Below are positions 47,001 through 59,115 of a stretch of DNA of 64,000 nucleotides, piece after piece. Each line of letters begins with the position of its first letter. The stretch's first letter is position 1. The translations under genes were made by a program, and so were the position numbers. The stretch spans positions 36,744,885-36,808,884 of the forward strand of contig NC_080049.1 in NCBI RefSeq assembly GCF_026212465.1. Reading direction: 5' to 3'. Origin of the DNA: Amaranthus tricolor (Eukaryota; Streptophyta; Magnoliopsida; Caryophyllales; Amaranthaceae). The notes below the pieces were generated by a model. That model did not search any database. It saw only the letters and a program-made list of their open reading frames with translations, and had not been told where the DNA came from.

Positions 47001-50000
47001 ACTAAAGGCGCCCAAACATTAAAGTAAGAAAAAAATAACCTTTACGTGCTAACAAGCCTTTCATTAAAGCCCGGACTCCTTCATTGCCCATAGAATTCCC
47101 ATGCAAGTGAAGGTCCTGAGATTTTTAATTTCTTAGATTTTAGATGAACTTGTGAATGCCAAAATCACATACAAGCATTTAGTTAATTTTTGGATAAGGT
47201 TTCAATAACTGGGCATCTTCACAATTCATAAGAATAATTATGTACATAGAAGCAATAACTTAAATTATAATACATACCCGCACGGACTTGTTCCCCTCTA
47301 TACCTTTAGCTAGAGCAGCAACTCCCAACGCACCACCGTAGTTGCCACTATACCAGTATAAAAGTGCAGTCAATGTCAAAAGAAGTATAGCTGTGTCATG
47401 GATGATGAATGGAAGAAGAGCTTACAGAAGCCAAAACGAGATCTAAAATAGTTTGAAACTCACTTGAGATGTAAACTTTGTATGGTGTTGTTCTCAAATA
47501 GCGCACCAGCAATGCTTGCAAAACCCTACCTCCATTTTTGGAACACAAAACATAAATAGAGACAATTCTCAAGCTTATGTCTGATATAGATACATTAGAT
47601 GTAGAAGACTAATTTCAGTAGCATACAGAGTAGTCGATCATATTGTTATTAAGCTCAATAGTACGCAAATGTGTATTTTTCTTCAACATTTCTGCGATTG
47701 CTTTGGCACCCTGCAAGGGAACAATTCTTCTCAGTAGCCACTAAAATAAAGGAAGTAAAAGGATAAAACTCCTAGGTCATCTCCACTTCCCCCCCACCCC
47801 ACCCCCCTCCCCCCCCCCCCCCCAAAAAAAAAAAAAAAAACCCAAAAAACACACCCCAAAACATAGGCGTTAGTGATTGACCTAAGTGCAGAGATGTAAA
47901 TACTCTAGAGCCTCTGGCTTTCCAACTATGTTGCCTAAGCGAAGAAATTTAGCTCTAAGATTTGCTAGACTAAAATAGAGCTCAATTAAATATGGCAGGA
48001 AAATTCATTCACAAAGAGCCAAATTATAAGTTGAAATGTAAACTGACCTCATCTCCTAAGTCAATACTGTTTAGTTGCAGCTTCTCAAGACCATTATTAT
48101 TCACCAATATCTCACATAAGCACTGCAATAAACAAATAAATAGCAACAATATTGGAGTTAACAACAAGATAAAGTCTCTGAATTGCTTTACACATATCTA
48201 GAATTGTTGTGTGGTGGGAAGGTTGGAGGCAGAGGTTATAGAGTTGAAAGACAAATACAATCAGAGATGCACAATAAAACTAAAACTTTTAGTTAAACGG
48301 CAGCAGAATCCAAACAAAGGATCTTCACAATATCCTCATAATACAGAATCGTAAAGATCCTATTCTGTCATTTGCAATTTTTTCCTATGTAAGTACTATA
48401 TCTTATAAGATATCCATAAAAAAGAAAGAAAAAGACAGATTGTGCATTGCTTCTTGAAAGGAAATACATTCCAAGAAATCGGAGGTAAGTTCCCAGTGCC
48501 CAGTTCCTACTCAGCTATATTGATTGCTTGAACCTACCAATTAGTTTATTGAAGAAGAAGACAAAGCTTAAAATGCTCAGTTAAGAGTTTCGTGGCTCAA
48601 AAGTCGAAAGTATAGGCCACACTTTTAAAACCCGGAGAAATTATGAGATAACCCAGCAATTCAAGCCCAACTAATTCTGAAGGACATCATTTGTATCAAA
48701 ATCATTTTTCTAAAGCTAGTTTGTGCATCCTACAAAGTGTTTTACCACATCAACTGGTCAATAATGGCTGGATGTCTTTTTAAAATAGGGGTAAAAAAAG
48801 GATATGCCCCGGGCATTGAATAATTATTCACGTATTGCAGGTTCAGGATAGACACACTAACCTATCATATTTTCTATAGGCATAGACATAACAGAAAAAA
48901 TACAAGGGGCAAATCATTCAAAGAAGACGTCAATGAAGTCTCCATAGAAACTGCAAGACAAGGCCTTTTGACCTTCTCATATATACTTCAATTTCTATTT
49001 AGTAAGTAGGAAAAAAGAGATGAGGCTAATTCATCCTGATGTTGTAGTTAGACATGCCATAAACCTGTAGTTAATATGTGTTCTTATTTAAAAATGCTTA
49101 AATCTGTTCCAAACAAAAGAGGTCTAAATTTTGTAAACTATTTTAAATGGAAGCACTCTACCAAGAAGGTAGCTATACATAACTGATCCTTATTCTTTAG
49201 TAGTGATTGTTCTGCTACTGATGTCTATGCTGATGAATTCCATTTCTGGCTTACTTACGGGTCAAAAACTCACAAAACTATCCACCCAAAATCCTGTATA
49301 TGACCTGAAAAAGCTGAGAATGAAAGTTGATATTGGGTATGGAGGGTAAATATATGCCTAAAATTTAAGCATAGCTAAGCCTTGGTTCATCTACGTTGAA
49401 ACCTTGAAGAGATTTTTAGTTTACAAAATGAATTTTAAAGGGGTACCCCATAGTGCAAAAATGTGGTAATGGTCATGGTTGCGGTAACGGACACAGTGAT
49501 GCAATAACGGGGATGATGCGGTTGTCGTACCGGTAAATATCGGCCTAAAGCATGAAATATCTCTTAGAACGGCCTAAAAAGCGGTTTTTTTTACACCTTT
49601 GTGATGCGGGTGATACCGGTTCGGTAAATTGGAAAAACTTCACAATACGGCCAATTTATGGGTACCCCTGTTATGGAAAGACGACAAAAAAATAACTGCA
49701 ACTTCTAGACATTGATCTTTAATCTTATGGCATCTGCATAAAAGAATACATGTTTAAGCTTTATAAATATGCCTAATTAAACGGTAAAAGCTACGATTTT
49801 GAAAGGCTAACCTTTACTCCTTCATCTCCAATTGAATTTCCTGAAAGATTTAATGTTTTCAAGTAGACATTTGACTGAAGAATGCCATCAAAAGCCTTCA
49901 TTCCAGCAGCTGTGATTCCAGTAGTAGAAAAATTTACTTCTTCTGCAACCTAAAACAAAACAATATCCACGCCATCAGCATTGCACATGTGGTGGCAAAG

Positions 50001-53000
50001 CGGATTTCTAAACTTTAAACCAAAAATAAACACATACGTAAGTTAGCAACACACTTATGAACACAGTTAGAAAGTGGACACAATAGAAGGATTGATAAAT
50101 GTAATAAATGGTGAGACACAAAAAAATCCGAGGTAATACAACAATCGGAAAGCAATAACTTCTTTCATCTTCATTGATATTGAAGTCCAACATAGATTAA
50201 AGATAGATTTTTAATAAAAGTGTAACCTGATTGTATGCCAAGCTCTCAGCAAGAAAAAATAGACCTTCGTCACCAAAGTTACGACCTACAAAAATTTGAA
50301 CATAAAATATATTATTCAATTTAATGAAGTGTTCTCCGGTAACAAATCACAAAAAGTAATCACCCTAATAGGCAAGCAAAAAACAGTATTATTGACCACA
50401 GCTATAAAAACATAAAGACGATAATGAACCAAATAAATGACACTGAAAACCAATCTTGAAATTTGAATATGAAAGAGGAATCACAAAGAAAACCAAGGAA
50501 TATATCATTACGGAACGTACCTGTCATGTCAACTTCTCTGAAAGTCCTAAGTTCTTTGGCAAAGTCATTGAGCCTCAACTTTGAATCTCTCTCAATCTTT
50601 TGACTCATATTCTTTAACAAGTTTGTCCCAGCAGCAAATGACCACTTCAATTCTGATGAAACAGGTTTATTTTCTTCTGTTGCAGCCTTTTTGGGCTTTG
50701 GCGAAAGAATTTTACCAACCACCTTCCACAAAACTGTGAGCTGAAAGAATAAATTAGAGAACCCTTTTGGAAAACCCACATTAATACAAAAAGGATACCC
50801 CGCAATTATAAAATAATAGTGGTTCATAAGGAAAAATGTTCCTCTATCTATCGGCATCCAGGTAACAATTGTATAGCATGTTCTGTGATTTTATCAACAC
50901 CTAGATACATACATATTACAAAAAGGTAACTTATTCTCATGAGGGTAAAAACTCGAGGGAGGAGAAGTTATAAAGGATGGATGGAGGCAACAAGTTTCTT
51001 TAGTCTTGCTTGACAACATAATTGTACATTTTCTGGTAACACTTAAAATCACAACAAGGTCATCACTTGAGACATAAGTCAAGAATAGGAAACTTTCAAG
51101 AATTTCATAAAATAATGCAGTAAAGAGTAACCCCACTCCCCTCCTATTGCTGTTATACTAATTAAGATTTTCCCTTTATGTTTTCTGTACATTGGAACTT
51201 GAAAGTACCCAAAAAACATTACATGCTGATATGCATACTTCTAATAAAATACAATGTCATAACTCATAACTCATAAGTATAGTCCTACATAAGAGCTTGA
51301 AAAAGAATTACAATATCAAGTTACCAACATAAAAACAAGTAACAAAATTTATGAGATTGCATATTATCCAATCCATCTCTATAACTGCTTCTTTCCAAAA
51401 GATTTTTAGTCCAGCCTATCATTGAACCCTACGTCCATCTTGCACAAGTGACCCCTAGCATTCACCTTCGACAACTTAGAGCATTACTCGTCTAAACTTT
51501 GTAAAAGTTGACAAACAAAATATAAGACACCCTTTGTATCACATTCTCCTGCTCATTTAAAAATGCGAGTGATGGATCACAACCAAACATGATACAAAGT
51601 CTCATCCTTAAGAACATTTCGTTTTCATCAAGCTAATCAAAAAAACTCCTAAAAATAGCAATGCACTTCTCTGACCCCTTAGTTAATCACTATCTTTGCA
51701 TTCCTTAAGTGTAGTTAAATAGATAAAATGTAGCTTAAGGCATGTTCACCCTAGCTCATCCCGAGTCTAACTCGGTGTAGTTCCGTTTAGGATTGTGCAT
51801 TAGTTTCACTCTTAAATTTTTCACACCTTAATAAGTTCTAAGCATTATGTTCAGTATATGTACCTCAAAACAGCCCTTAAAGAACCCAAATCCTATGATC
51901 CACAATTATATACTAAAACCCACATTCATGTATTTAAGGAACGCAACAAAACTCAGGTTCTCCAAGTTTCAAGAAGAAAACTTTACCACCTCAAACGTAT
52001 ACATAATACACTATGTTTAATTGCCAATCATCAATCAACAGAAACATAAATAGCATATCCAATTTAACATGATTTCTCTTAATCAACTTACTATTAGCAT
52101 TTACAAACCATCATATTCATTTCATCTTGTTTCAAGTTCCAACCATACAAGAACAAACCAAACACTATATTGCTGTAATAGTCCAATGCCAATAAGGTGG
52201 CTCATGATTAGAATTTAGGTGAGCCAAAGCCAAGTGGAAGGTACAAGATCTTAACTCTTACCCCTATAACAACAAAGAAGTTGTTTCAATTGACCCTTGA
52301 GTACCCAAAACTCAAAAAACCATGCAGTAATACACTATGTTTACTTGCCAATCATCAATCAAGATTAACACCAACAAAATATCCATAACTTTTCAACTTA
52401 CATGAAGCATAAATATCATTTTTCCTTGATTAACCCAACGTAATTATCAACTCCTTATCAGTTACTACTCCCATTGCATTTAACAATCAAGTTCAATTCA
52501 TTTTGTTCAACCATACATAAAAAAAACTATAATGCTCTAACAGTCCAATGCCAATAAAGTCTGGTTGAAAGTACATAGTCTTAACACTTACCCTTATAAC
52601 AACAAAGAGGCTGTTTCCCATTAACCCTTACCCACCCAAAACCCAAAAAACCATTTACTAAACAAAAACTCAAAAACCAATTAATATTTACCCATCAAGT
52701 TCAATTCATATTGTTCAACCATACACATACGAACCAAAAATTATATTGCTCCAATGCCGGCATAGCAAGGTACAAAGTGTTGGCAACAAAGACTGTTTCG
52801 GAATAACCCTTAATAACCCAAAACTTAAAAAACCAATCACAAAACAATAACCCAGAAAAAAGAACATAAAATTACCGAAAGAAACAGCAATAAAAAGGGC
52901 AGGAGGAACAACAGCGGAAGCAATCTCCTTAAATTGTCCAATGGGTAATTGATTTTGTTCTTGAGACTCTTTATAAACTTTCCTACGACTACGAGAAGAA

Positions 53001-53179
53001 CCGGTAGAACCATTAGCGGCTTTTACAGAAAATTTTAACTTCAAAGATCGTCGTCTTCCATCAAAAGTCGCTGGAAATAGAAAGTTCTGACGGAAAGGGT
53101 TATGCTTTTGGATTAAAAAAGGGAACTTGGTAGAAGAAAGAGAGAGGGTTGAAGATGTATTAGAAGTTGTAGCAGCCAT
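44037..53179 (-). CDS. EMB2004: EMB2004-like RNI-type leucine-rich-repeat protein, plastid-type
   Basis: Seventeen exons read downwards: 53179-52876, 50733-50521, 50285-50227, 49949-49812, 48122-48048, 47710-47627, 47525-47464, 47347-47278, 47115-47040, 46731-46601, 45739-45680, 45587-45513, 45437-45333, 45251-45156, 44439-44359, 44278-44177 and 44105-44037 (stop TAG). All are GT-AG and keep frame, giving about 599 residues. The Ser/Thr-rich, basic N-terminus resembles a chloroplast transit peptide and is followed by a hydrophobic segment (VVPPALFIAVSF, about 90-101). From about residue 192 to 575 lie repeated 28-residue ribonuclease-inhibitor-type LRRs, for example LQLNSIDLGDEGAKAIAEML and LDLGFNEIR. 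Length and sequence resemble Arabidopsis EMB2004 (At1g10510), an embryo-essential protein whose molecular role I do not know. The first junction, across a 2.1-kb intron, is the least certain. Confidence 0.87.
44540..44830. repeat. LTR-like fragment in intron 14 of the EMB2004-like gene
   Basis: The end of an LTR is suggested by TGTATAGATAGAGGTATTCTCTC and the following AATACAAACCCAG..TTCGCCAGAA. Paired ends and a duplication were not found. Confidence 0.35.
47789..47840. repeat. C-rich then A-rich homopolymer tract in intron 5 of the EMB2004-like gene
   Basis: C-runs interrupted by single A or T residues occupy 47789-47823, followed by an A-run at 47824-47840. The gene is on the minus strand, so the pre-mRNA carries the G-rich complement. 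Confidence 0.9.
49438..49674. mobile_element. Probable hAT-like MITE in intron 4 of the EMB2004-like gene
   Basis: AAGGGGTACCCCATA at the left and TATGGGTACCCCTG at the right form inverted ends. The interior has GCGGTAACGG/CCGGTTCGGTAA motifs in both orientations. No target duplication was found. Confidence 0.5.
51140..52870. other. Intron 1 of the EMB2004-like gene; internal near-duplicate blocks
   Basis: This part of the 2.1-kb intron has no gene. The phrases ACAGTCCAATGCCAATAA.GT and ACTTACCCTTATAACAACAAAGA recur at about 52170-52280 and 52540-52610. AATACACTATGTTTA..TTGCCAATCATCAATCAA also recurs at about 52007 and 52328. These are two or three copies of an old tandem duplication of some 320-370 bp. 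Confidence 0.6.
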
Positions 53180-53546
53180 TGAAAAAGCTTAAAGATTGGA
53201 TCTTTTTAGTTTTAGTGGGTTAATTACGCATTAAAGAAATCATCGAAATTTGTTTGGATTTGATGTTATTGTTGTGCTACTTGTTGTTAGTGTATGTCGA
53301 AGTGAAGGATAGATTGTTGCCGCTTCTCGAAGCAGTAAGAGAGAGAAAGGAAGGAAGGAATGATTATGGAAGGATGATGATCAATTGTGGGCTGAAACAC
53401 GGATGTGGGGATTGTGAAATGGGATGATAATATTTTATGGGTTGGTCGGTTGGATATTAGGTTTTGGGTTACAACATACTTCTTCTACTATGTGATAGGT
53501 GTTGGGCTTATAATGTATCATGGGCCTTCTAGGTAGGGTACAAAAA
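53180..53546 (-). promoter_or_regulatory. Upstream region of the EMB2004-like gene
   Basis: This is the probable leader and promoter. On the coding strand a pyrimidine-rich tract (53330-53365, CTTTC/CTCTCTTAC type) lies upstream of the ATG. No TATA box is obvious, as is common for constitutive plastid-housekeeping genes. Confidence 0.35.
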
Positions 53547-53794
53547 CTTGGACGAGACGGCCTCGAGACCGTTAATTTTGGGTCAGCCCAATTCGCACGT
53601 GTAACAACATTTTAATTTTCTGAATATTTATCAATTTTGACTTTAAAGTTATCAATTTTCAAAATTGATACCTTTAAGATCCAAATTGAAATATGCCCAG
53701 AAAATGAAAAAAAATGCCTAGGTTGTTATACATGCGAATTGGGCCGAGCCAAATTGAAGGTTGCATTATGATTTATGAGGTTGTCTCGTCCAAG
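53547..53794. mobile_element. Foldback MITE, 248 bp
   Basis: CTTGGACGAGACGGCCTC at the left matches the complement of GAGGTTGTCTCGTCCAAG at the right. Similarity continues inward through GCCCAATTCGCA.GT.TAACAAC to a central TTTTCAAAATTGATA. The arms are about 120 bp. Confidence 0.8.
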
Positions 53795-56700
53795 ACCAAC
53801 TGAAATTTGAAATAAAAAGGGTTTTTTTTAAAAAAAAAACTCAAATTAATTTGAAAAAAATTTGAACTTTAAAATAAATGTTTTTTGTCCAAACCTGGAA
53901 TCAAGCATCTATTGCGAACAAGTAATCCTTATAACTATTTTTTTTTCTAATTTAAAAGATTTTTTATACCTTGTTTGCAAACAGTAACAGCGTACAAGAG
54001 GGAATGTAATATCTTTTTTTTTAGTTTTGTATTTTTGACTTGTTCAGATTTGATTTTTGTTAATAGATCGATTTTCAATTGAAATTTGATTTCTAATATT
54101 TGCATGATTAAGGTCATGTTTGGTTCACATTAATCTTGGGTGCTAGTCAAATTCAAAGTTAAAATTTTGTGTTCATACGTCGAGATCAAGGCCGAATCTA
54201 TAGGTCAATTTTGAAAAATTGTTGGGTTAGTTTTGGGTTAAATAGGTTTTTGGGTAATTTGGTTACTTGGTCAATTTTAAGGAGTAACTTCATGTTGAAG
54301 CCTTAAGGTCACTTTAAATTGAATTTAATTTTGGTCAATTCAAATCTAATCTAATTGTGGCCGAATCAGGTCAACTAGTATATTTTAGATAAATATAATA
54401 TTTAATTCACATTGATTGTGGGATTAATTTAACTTAAGATTTAAATTGGATGGTATAAAGTTTTGATTTAAGTTAGAAAAATATAATATTATATTAAATC
54501 AATTCTATAAACTAAACTGTTTAATACATATATCTATACATAGCTAAAGAAAAATCTATTAGACAGAGTCAAAATGCTTATGATTATATAGTATATATAT
54601 CTACTCATATTATTATATATTATAAAATTCCCAAAGTCAAACTTAACCTTCATTATTTGTCTAATTCATCAACAAAATTAGTTTACAGATAGATTAATAA
54701 ATAACCCGTCTTATATGAGATCATATTACCACGAGACGAGTTCATACAAGTAAGTCTATTTCTCTAAGTGATTACATTGAAATTATAAGTGATCACTTTA
54801 AGATTATAAATGATAACTTTAAGACTATAAAAAATATTAAATTAATTTAAAAATAATTATATATTGAGTCAATCCAATTAAAATGACCTCGCCGTAACAC
54901 CATCATTAAAATTTGTGATTAACAAAAATTAGAAAAAACGCAAGATTCGTGCTGTCCATTATGTATACGACCGGAAAGAATAATGACAGGCTAAATTATA
55001 CTTCTATATTATTTATACTACTAAGGGAGTATTTTTAATGTATATTATTGTTATTATAAGTAAATTAATTCATCCATGGCTGTTGTATTAAAACTTGCAA
55101 TTTTCTTCTTGTATTAATGGGTATGGGCTAGATTTTTATTATTATATATTACACGGTATATCTCATTCATAATAACCATGTTAAGAGTTAAAAGGAGATG
55201 ACGTTCATATTCTTATCGAATAAGATAAAGAGGTTGTTGTGGCCAATAAAATGTCCCTATAAAAAGATAATTCTGGGTACAAAATATCTATAAATCGAGA
55301 GTCAAAAAAATTAAATTAAAAAAAAGTAATGAAAGACGTTTTATCTAATATTTTCGTAATAGGCTGTATCCACCTAAATAATTATTAATTATAATTTTTT
55401 TTTTATCTAAGTCTACATAGACATATTGTGCACCGTTTTTCTACGAAGAGTATAATCAAGTGATTATGTAGAAAATGAAAAAATAAAATAATATTAACCC
55501 ATTATTTTAGGATGGATTAAGTCCACATAAAACTTATTCAATTATCAGTAGATCGTACAATACGGTTCCATAATATAAACTACTCTTACAACTTAAAAAA
55601 TTAAACCAAAAATAAAAAAAGTATGTGGAAAATAAATTGATTAATTATGAAAAGTCGTCGAGGCTTATGTCATGAAGACATCCAACATTTGACAAAATCA
55701 AAACGTTATGCCTTGGGGTTGATTTACCACTTATTTTTCGATATATTTAATTGGATTGACACAATTAACAAGAGTAGGCTATTTTGCTTTTAAAAATTTA
55801 ATTAATGGTAAAATAAATGACTTCTTGGTGGCTCTCGGCTTAGAGAATTGGCCTTAGCATGTCAAAATCTCAATTTTAATAATATAAGATCTACTAGGTT
55901 TATAATTTGAGAACAAGTGGATGTGTTAAATTGTTGCTAACAATTAACTAAGGATGTAAATATAGACGAATAGTTGCAATTTGCAAGTGCCCCCTTCCTT
56001 GTATTCATACTTATATATACAGCTATACTTAATTTAATATTTTTTTATAACTAAAATCTGCTCATCATAACGAATAAACTAAAACTGTCTGAACGAACAG
56101 ATATATGCGGGTGCGGCCTCTTTCTTATATTCATACTCACAAATCACAATTTACATAATGAAAAATAAAATTATCATGCACACGATTATTTAACCTCCAT
56201 CGCTCATAAACTACAAAGGTGAAAATTTTTCTTATCTATATTTAGTTATTTACTACCTCTGAAATATATATTTATATCCGGTCTAATTGGAATTGATACC
56301 ATATGCAACGCCCAAAAACTGATATCTCTTATGTCAACCACTTAGTTATCCTCCAACGCATATTAACAAGAGAACATAACTAAGACTTCAGAATGACACC
56401 ACAAAAGTGTCGTGCAACCCAATACAACTGACTAGTACAACTGTTGGTACAATGTCCGACTACGCACATAATAGGGAACCAATGCAATTTGAATTTGTAA
56501 ATAGCTTACTCTCGTGAGAGACCGTTTTTTAAATAAAAGATCTTAAAATAAAAAGTCCATGTTTTTATTTTCTCATTAATTTATATTAATTGGCTATTTA
56601 GCATATTTATCTTATGCGTGTTTCTGAGAGACCGTTTGTTACAACAATTTGTGATAAGTAAATTATAGTACATCAATTTCATATAATATTAAAATTTCAT

Positions 56701-57110
56701 ATAATATTAAAGAAAATTTATAAGAAAATACCATATCCATAGGTCTATTTGCAAAAAACTATCTTATATATTTTTTTTTTACAAAAAACTAACTAATGTA
56801 ATATATTTCTCTGCAAATGACTACCACTTAACAGAAAATGTGAGTTGACCATTAAGTTTGACCAATTTGAGAGGTTAAGTTGTCAATGTGACAGTATCTC
56901 ATTGATCTTCGTATTTTTAAATAATTAAAAATTAAAACACATAAATTAACAAAAAAAAATAAAAGATTTCTAACGTCATTTTTATCTATCATAACGATAT
57001 TTTTTCAAAAAAAACGAACGTCGCAATTATTTTTATGAGATAACTCTTTTGAAAATGTGGTCGAACAAGTATATTAATATATTATCATTGACCAACCACT
57101 AGTTGGGTTC
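53795..57110. other. AT-rich intergenic; repeats, no gene
   Basis: No coding sequence is supported. The second copy of the GGTCTCACC family lies at 54745-54892. GAGAGACCGTTT occurs at 56515 and 56629, bracketing an AT-rich 110-bp stretch. A segment at 56820-57060 resembles 34920-35060. An old MITE end (CTAAGGGAGTA) is near 55020. Confidence 0.45.
54745..54892 (+). repeat. Dispersed repeat of the GGTCTCACC family, copy 2
   Basis: CTATTTCTCTAAGTGATTAC is followed by three degenerate units like TTAAGATTATAAATGATAAC and ends near AAAATGACCTCGCC. It has the same order as 40060-40262. Confidence 0.6.
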
Positions 57111-57119
57111 TATATAAAC
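57111..57119 (+). promoter_or_regulatory. TATA box of the first AG-peptide gene
   Basis: TATATAAAC lies about 120 bp upstream of the ATG at 57234. The surrounding CTATATAAACTCC is nearly identical to the sequence upstream of the second AG-peptide gene (60402-60408, other strand). Confidence 0.55.
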
Positions 57120-57233
57120 TCCACAAATATTTCTACAACAAAACAACAAATTAATACATATACATATACAAGTATATTATTGTTATTAATTATATTATTA
57201 TTACATAAAAGTCTCCTCTTTTTTGTTTGAGCC

Positions 57234-57446
57234 ATGGCAAACTCTCAATTGAAATTTGTTTTGTATATTGCTTGTTTTTTTGCCATGGCAATGATCGTAT
57301 CGGCCCACGAGGGCCACCATCACGCCCATGCTCCATCTCCTATGCCTAAGAGTGGCGGTGACAAAGGTGCATCGACCTCACTTGCACCATTTTCTGCTTT
57401 GATTGTTGCACTTGCAGGACTTGTTTTCTCTGTTGCAAGGCTTTGA
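57234..57446 (+). CDS. Short GPI-anchored arabinogalactan-like peptide, His-containing
   Basis: A single exon encodes 70 residues. Residues 1-24 form a hydrophobic secretion signal (MANSQLKFVLYIACFF..), with likely cleavage after IVSA. The short mature part has a His cluster (H25, H28, H29, H30, H32) followed by APSPMP, which provides prolines suitable for hydroxylation and arabinogalactan addition. A Gly/Ser linker leads to a C-terminal hydrophobic tail (APFSALIVALAGLVFSVARL) of the GPI-attachment type. This is the layout of AG-peptides, plasma-membrane or wall-associated proteoglycans. The CDS ends at TGA 57444-57446. It faces a paralogue 2.6 kb downstream on the other strand. The His cluster is atypical for textbook AG-peptides, and its role is unknown. 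Confidence 0.82.
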   Translation: MANSQLKFVLYIACFFAMAMIVSAHEGHHHAHAPSPMPKSGGDKGASTSLAPFSALIVALAGLVFSVARL

Positions 57447-58715
57447 GTTTAATTTGTTCGATTTACACTATTCTTATGTTTGTTCGAGTTTTGATTGATT
57501 CAAGTCAAATATATAGTTGATCAAATTTGTACGTTTGTACAAGTTTTGGAGCTATTATAATCTATATGTTACGGTACATGTGTTTTGTGTAATTTACTGA
57601 ATTTGATTTTTGAATGTTCATTTTCATGTATCATTCCTTTATATCTAATAATTTTATATTTTGAATTGTGATATATGTCTCTTTCCCTCACCTTACTCAA
57701 ATTAGTATAAGTTTTTGAATTCTAATGACTACTGAATTATTATTCAAAAGATTGGAATACAATATTTACAACAATGCATGTAATGACGAAATAAATTTGT
57801 ACAATTGAATATATTGAGACATTAATGTGAAAAAAAAAAATTATATGAATATATTTCTTTTTAACTTATTTTCTAAGGAAAAAAACCTTTTTAAAAGTCA
57901 CAGTTTCAATTTAAATGTGCCATTAAAATGCTTTTTGTTGAAATAAAGCTCTATTTATTGTTCACTTAAAAAAAGCTTTATTTATTGTCAATATTTTGCC
58001 AAATTGATTGCTTCTTTTATTATTTTTTCGAATCGTTTTCATTCAAAACACGAAAAATCCGAATTAAAATCAATGTTATAGATGAGTTGGGGAAATTTAA
58101 TTGGTCGACATCATCACAAACGATAAGTAATTATTAATTAAGCATATAACTAGGGTTGGAGCCGAATTGCAAAAGGTGGGATATTGTTGAGGTGGAGAAT
58201 TTTTTTTTTTTTTTTTGCAAACTTTTTATATTTTAGTGAAAATCGTTATCCAAAATAATGATTTTCCCTTGGCACAAAAGCCAAGAGAAGTTGGTCCAAA
58301 TGGGTTTAAAATTGTTGCCTGAACAACAAATTGAATTAAAATAGTCATTGTGTTAGAAGCAATTACACTTAATGACGTAAATATAAAATCATTGCCATAG
58401 ACAATGAATTTGCACCAAACCTAAAAGAAGTTTATTTTTCAAATAAATTTGCTCCGAATTTTGTTTCTTTAACAATCTAGAAATGAGCTTATATTATAAA
58501 GTTCTAGTGAATTCATTTAGGAAATTAGAAACAATACAATTTTAATAAAAAATTTATTTTTTCTGTTAATAATTTCCAAAACAAGCATTTTTGTATCGGA
58601 ATATAAGATTTGGATTTGTTCACTCATAATAATAACATTGAAGAAAATTTGGAAAAAAAAACAAGTAAAGTAAGCAAACAAATTAAATATGACAACTTTT
58701 TAAAAACACTAATTT
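57447..58715. other. 3' flank of AG-peptide gene; no further gene
   Basis: AT-rich. A poly(T) run of about 18 lies at 58200-58217. Nothing codes. Confidence 0.5.
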
Positions 58716-58719
58716 TTAG

Positions 58720-59115
58720 ATGAGACGGTCTCACGGTGAGACCATCTGTATTGGGCTGGCCAATACACACTTTCTGTCTTAAAGTGATGCACTTATAATT
58801 TTAAAATTATCATTTTTTATAGTTTTAGAATGATTACTTATAACCTTAAAACGATTACTTACGATCTTAAAGTAATCAATTAGAGAAATGGGCTACTATA
58901 TGGACCCGTCTCATGGTGAGACGGTCCCATACAAGACGAGTTGGACAACAAGTCTTGTATGAGACCGTCTCACCGTGAAACGTGCCCATATAAGCAGCCC
59001 AAATTAAAACTTACATAGCAATTACCTAAATAAAAAAAGTTCTTTTCATTAAATTTTAAGAAATCAAAAATTGAGCCAACCTATATTAAACCGTCTCATG
59101 GTGAGACGGTCTTAA
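58720..59115. repeat. GAGACGGTCTCA palindrome cluster, including copy 3 of the GGTCTCACC family
   Basis: GAGACGGTCTCACGGTGAGACC is at 58725. An inverted copy of the dispersed repeat occupies 58736-58905. Two head-to-head arms of about 48 bp (58887-58935 and 58951-59003) share GGGCT.CTATATGG.C..GTCTCA.GGTGAGACGG.  and form a hairpin with a short spacer. A further ACCGTCTCATGGTGAGACGGT is at about 59091. Confidence 0.75.
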
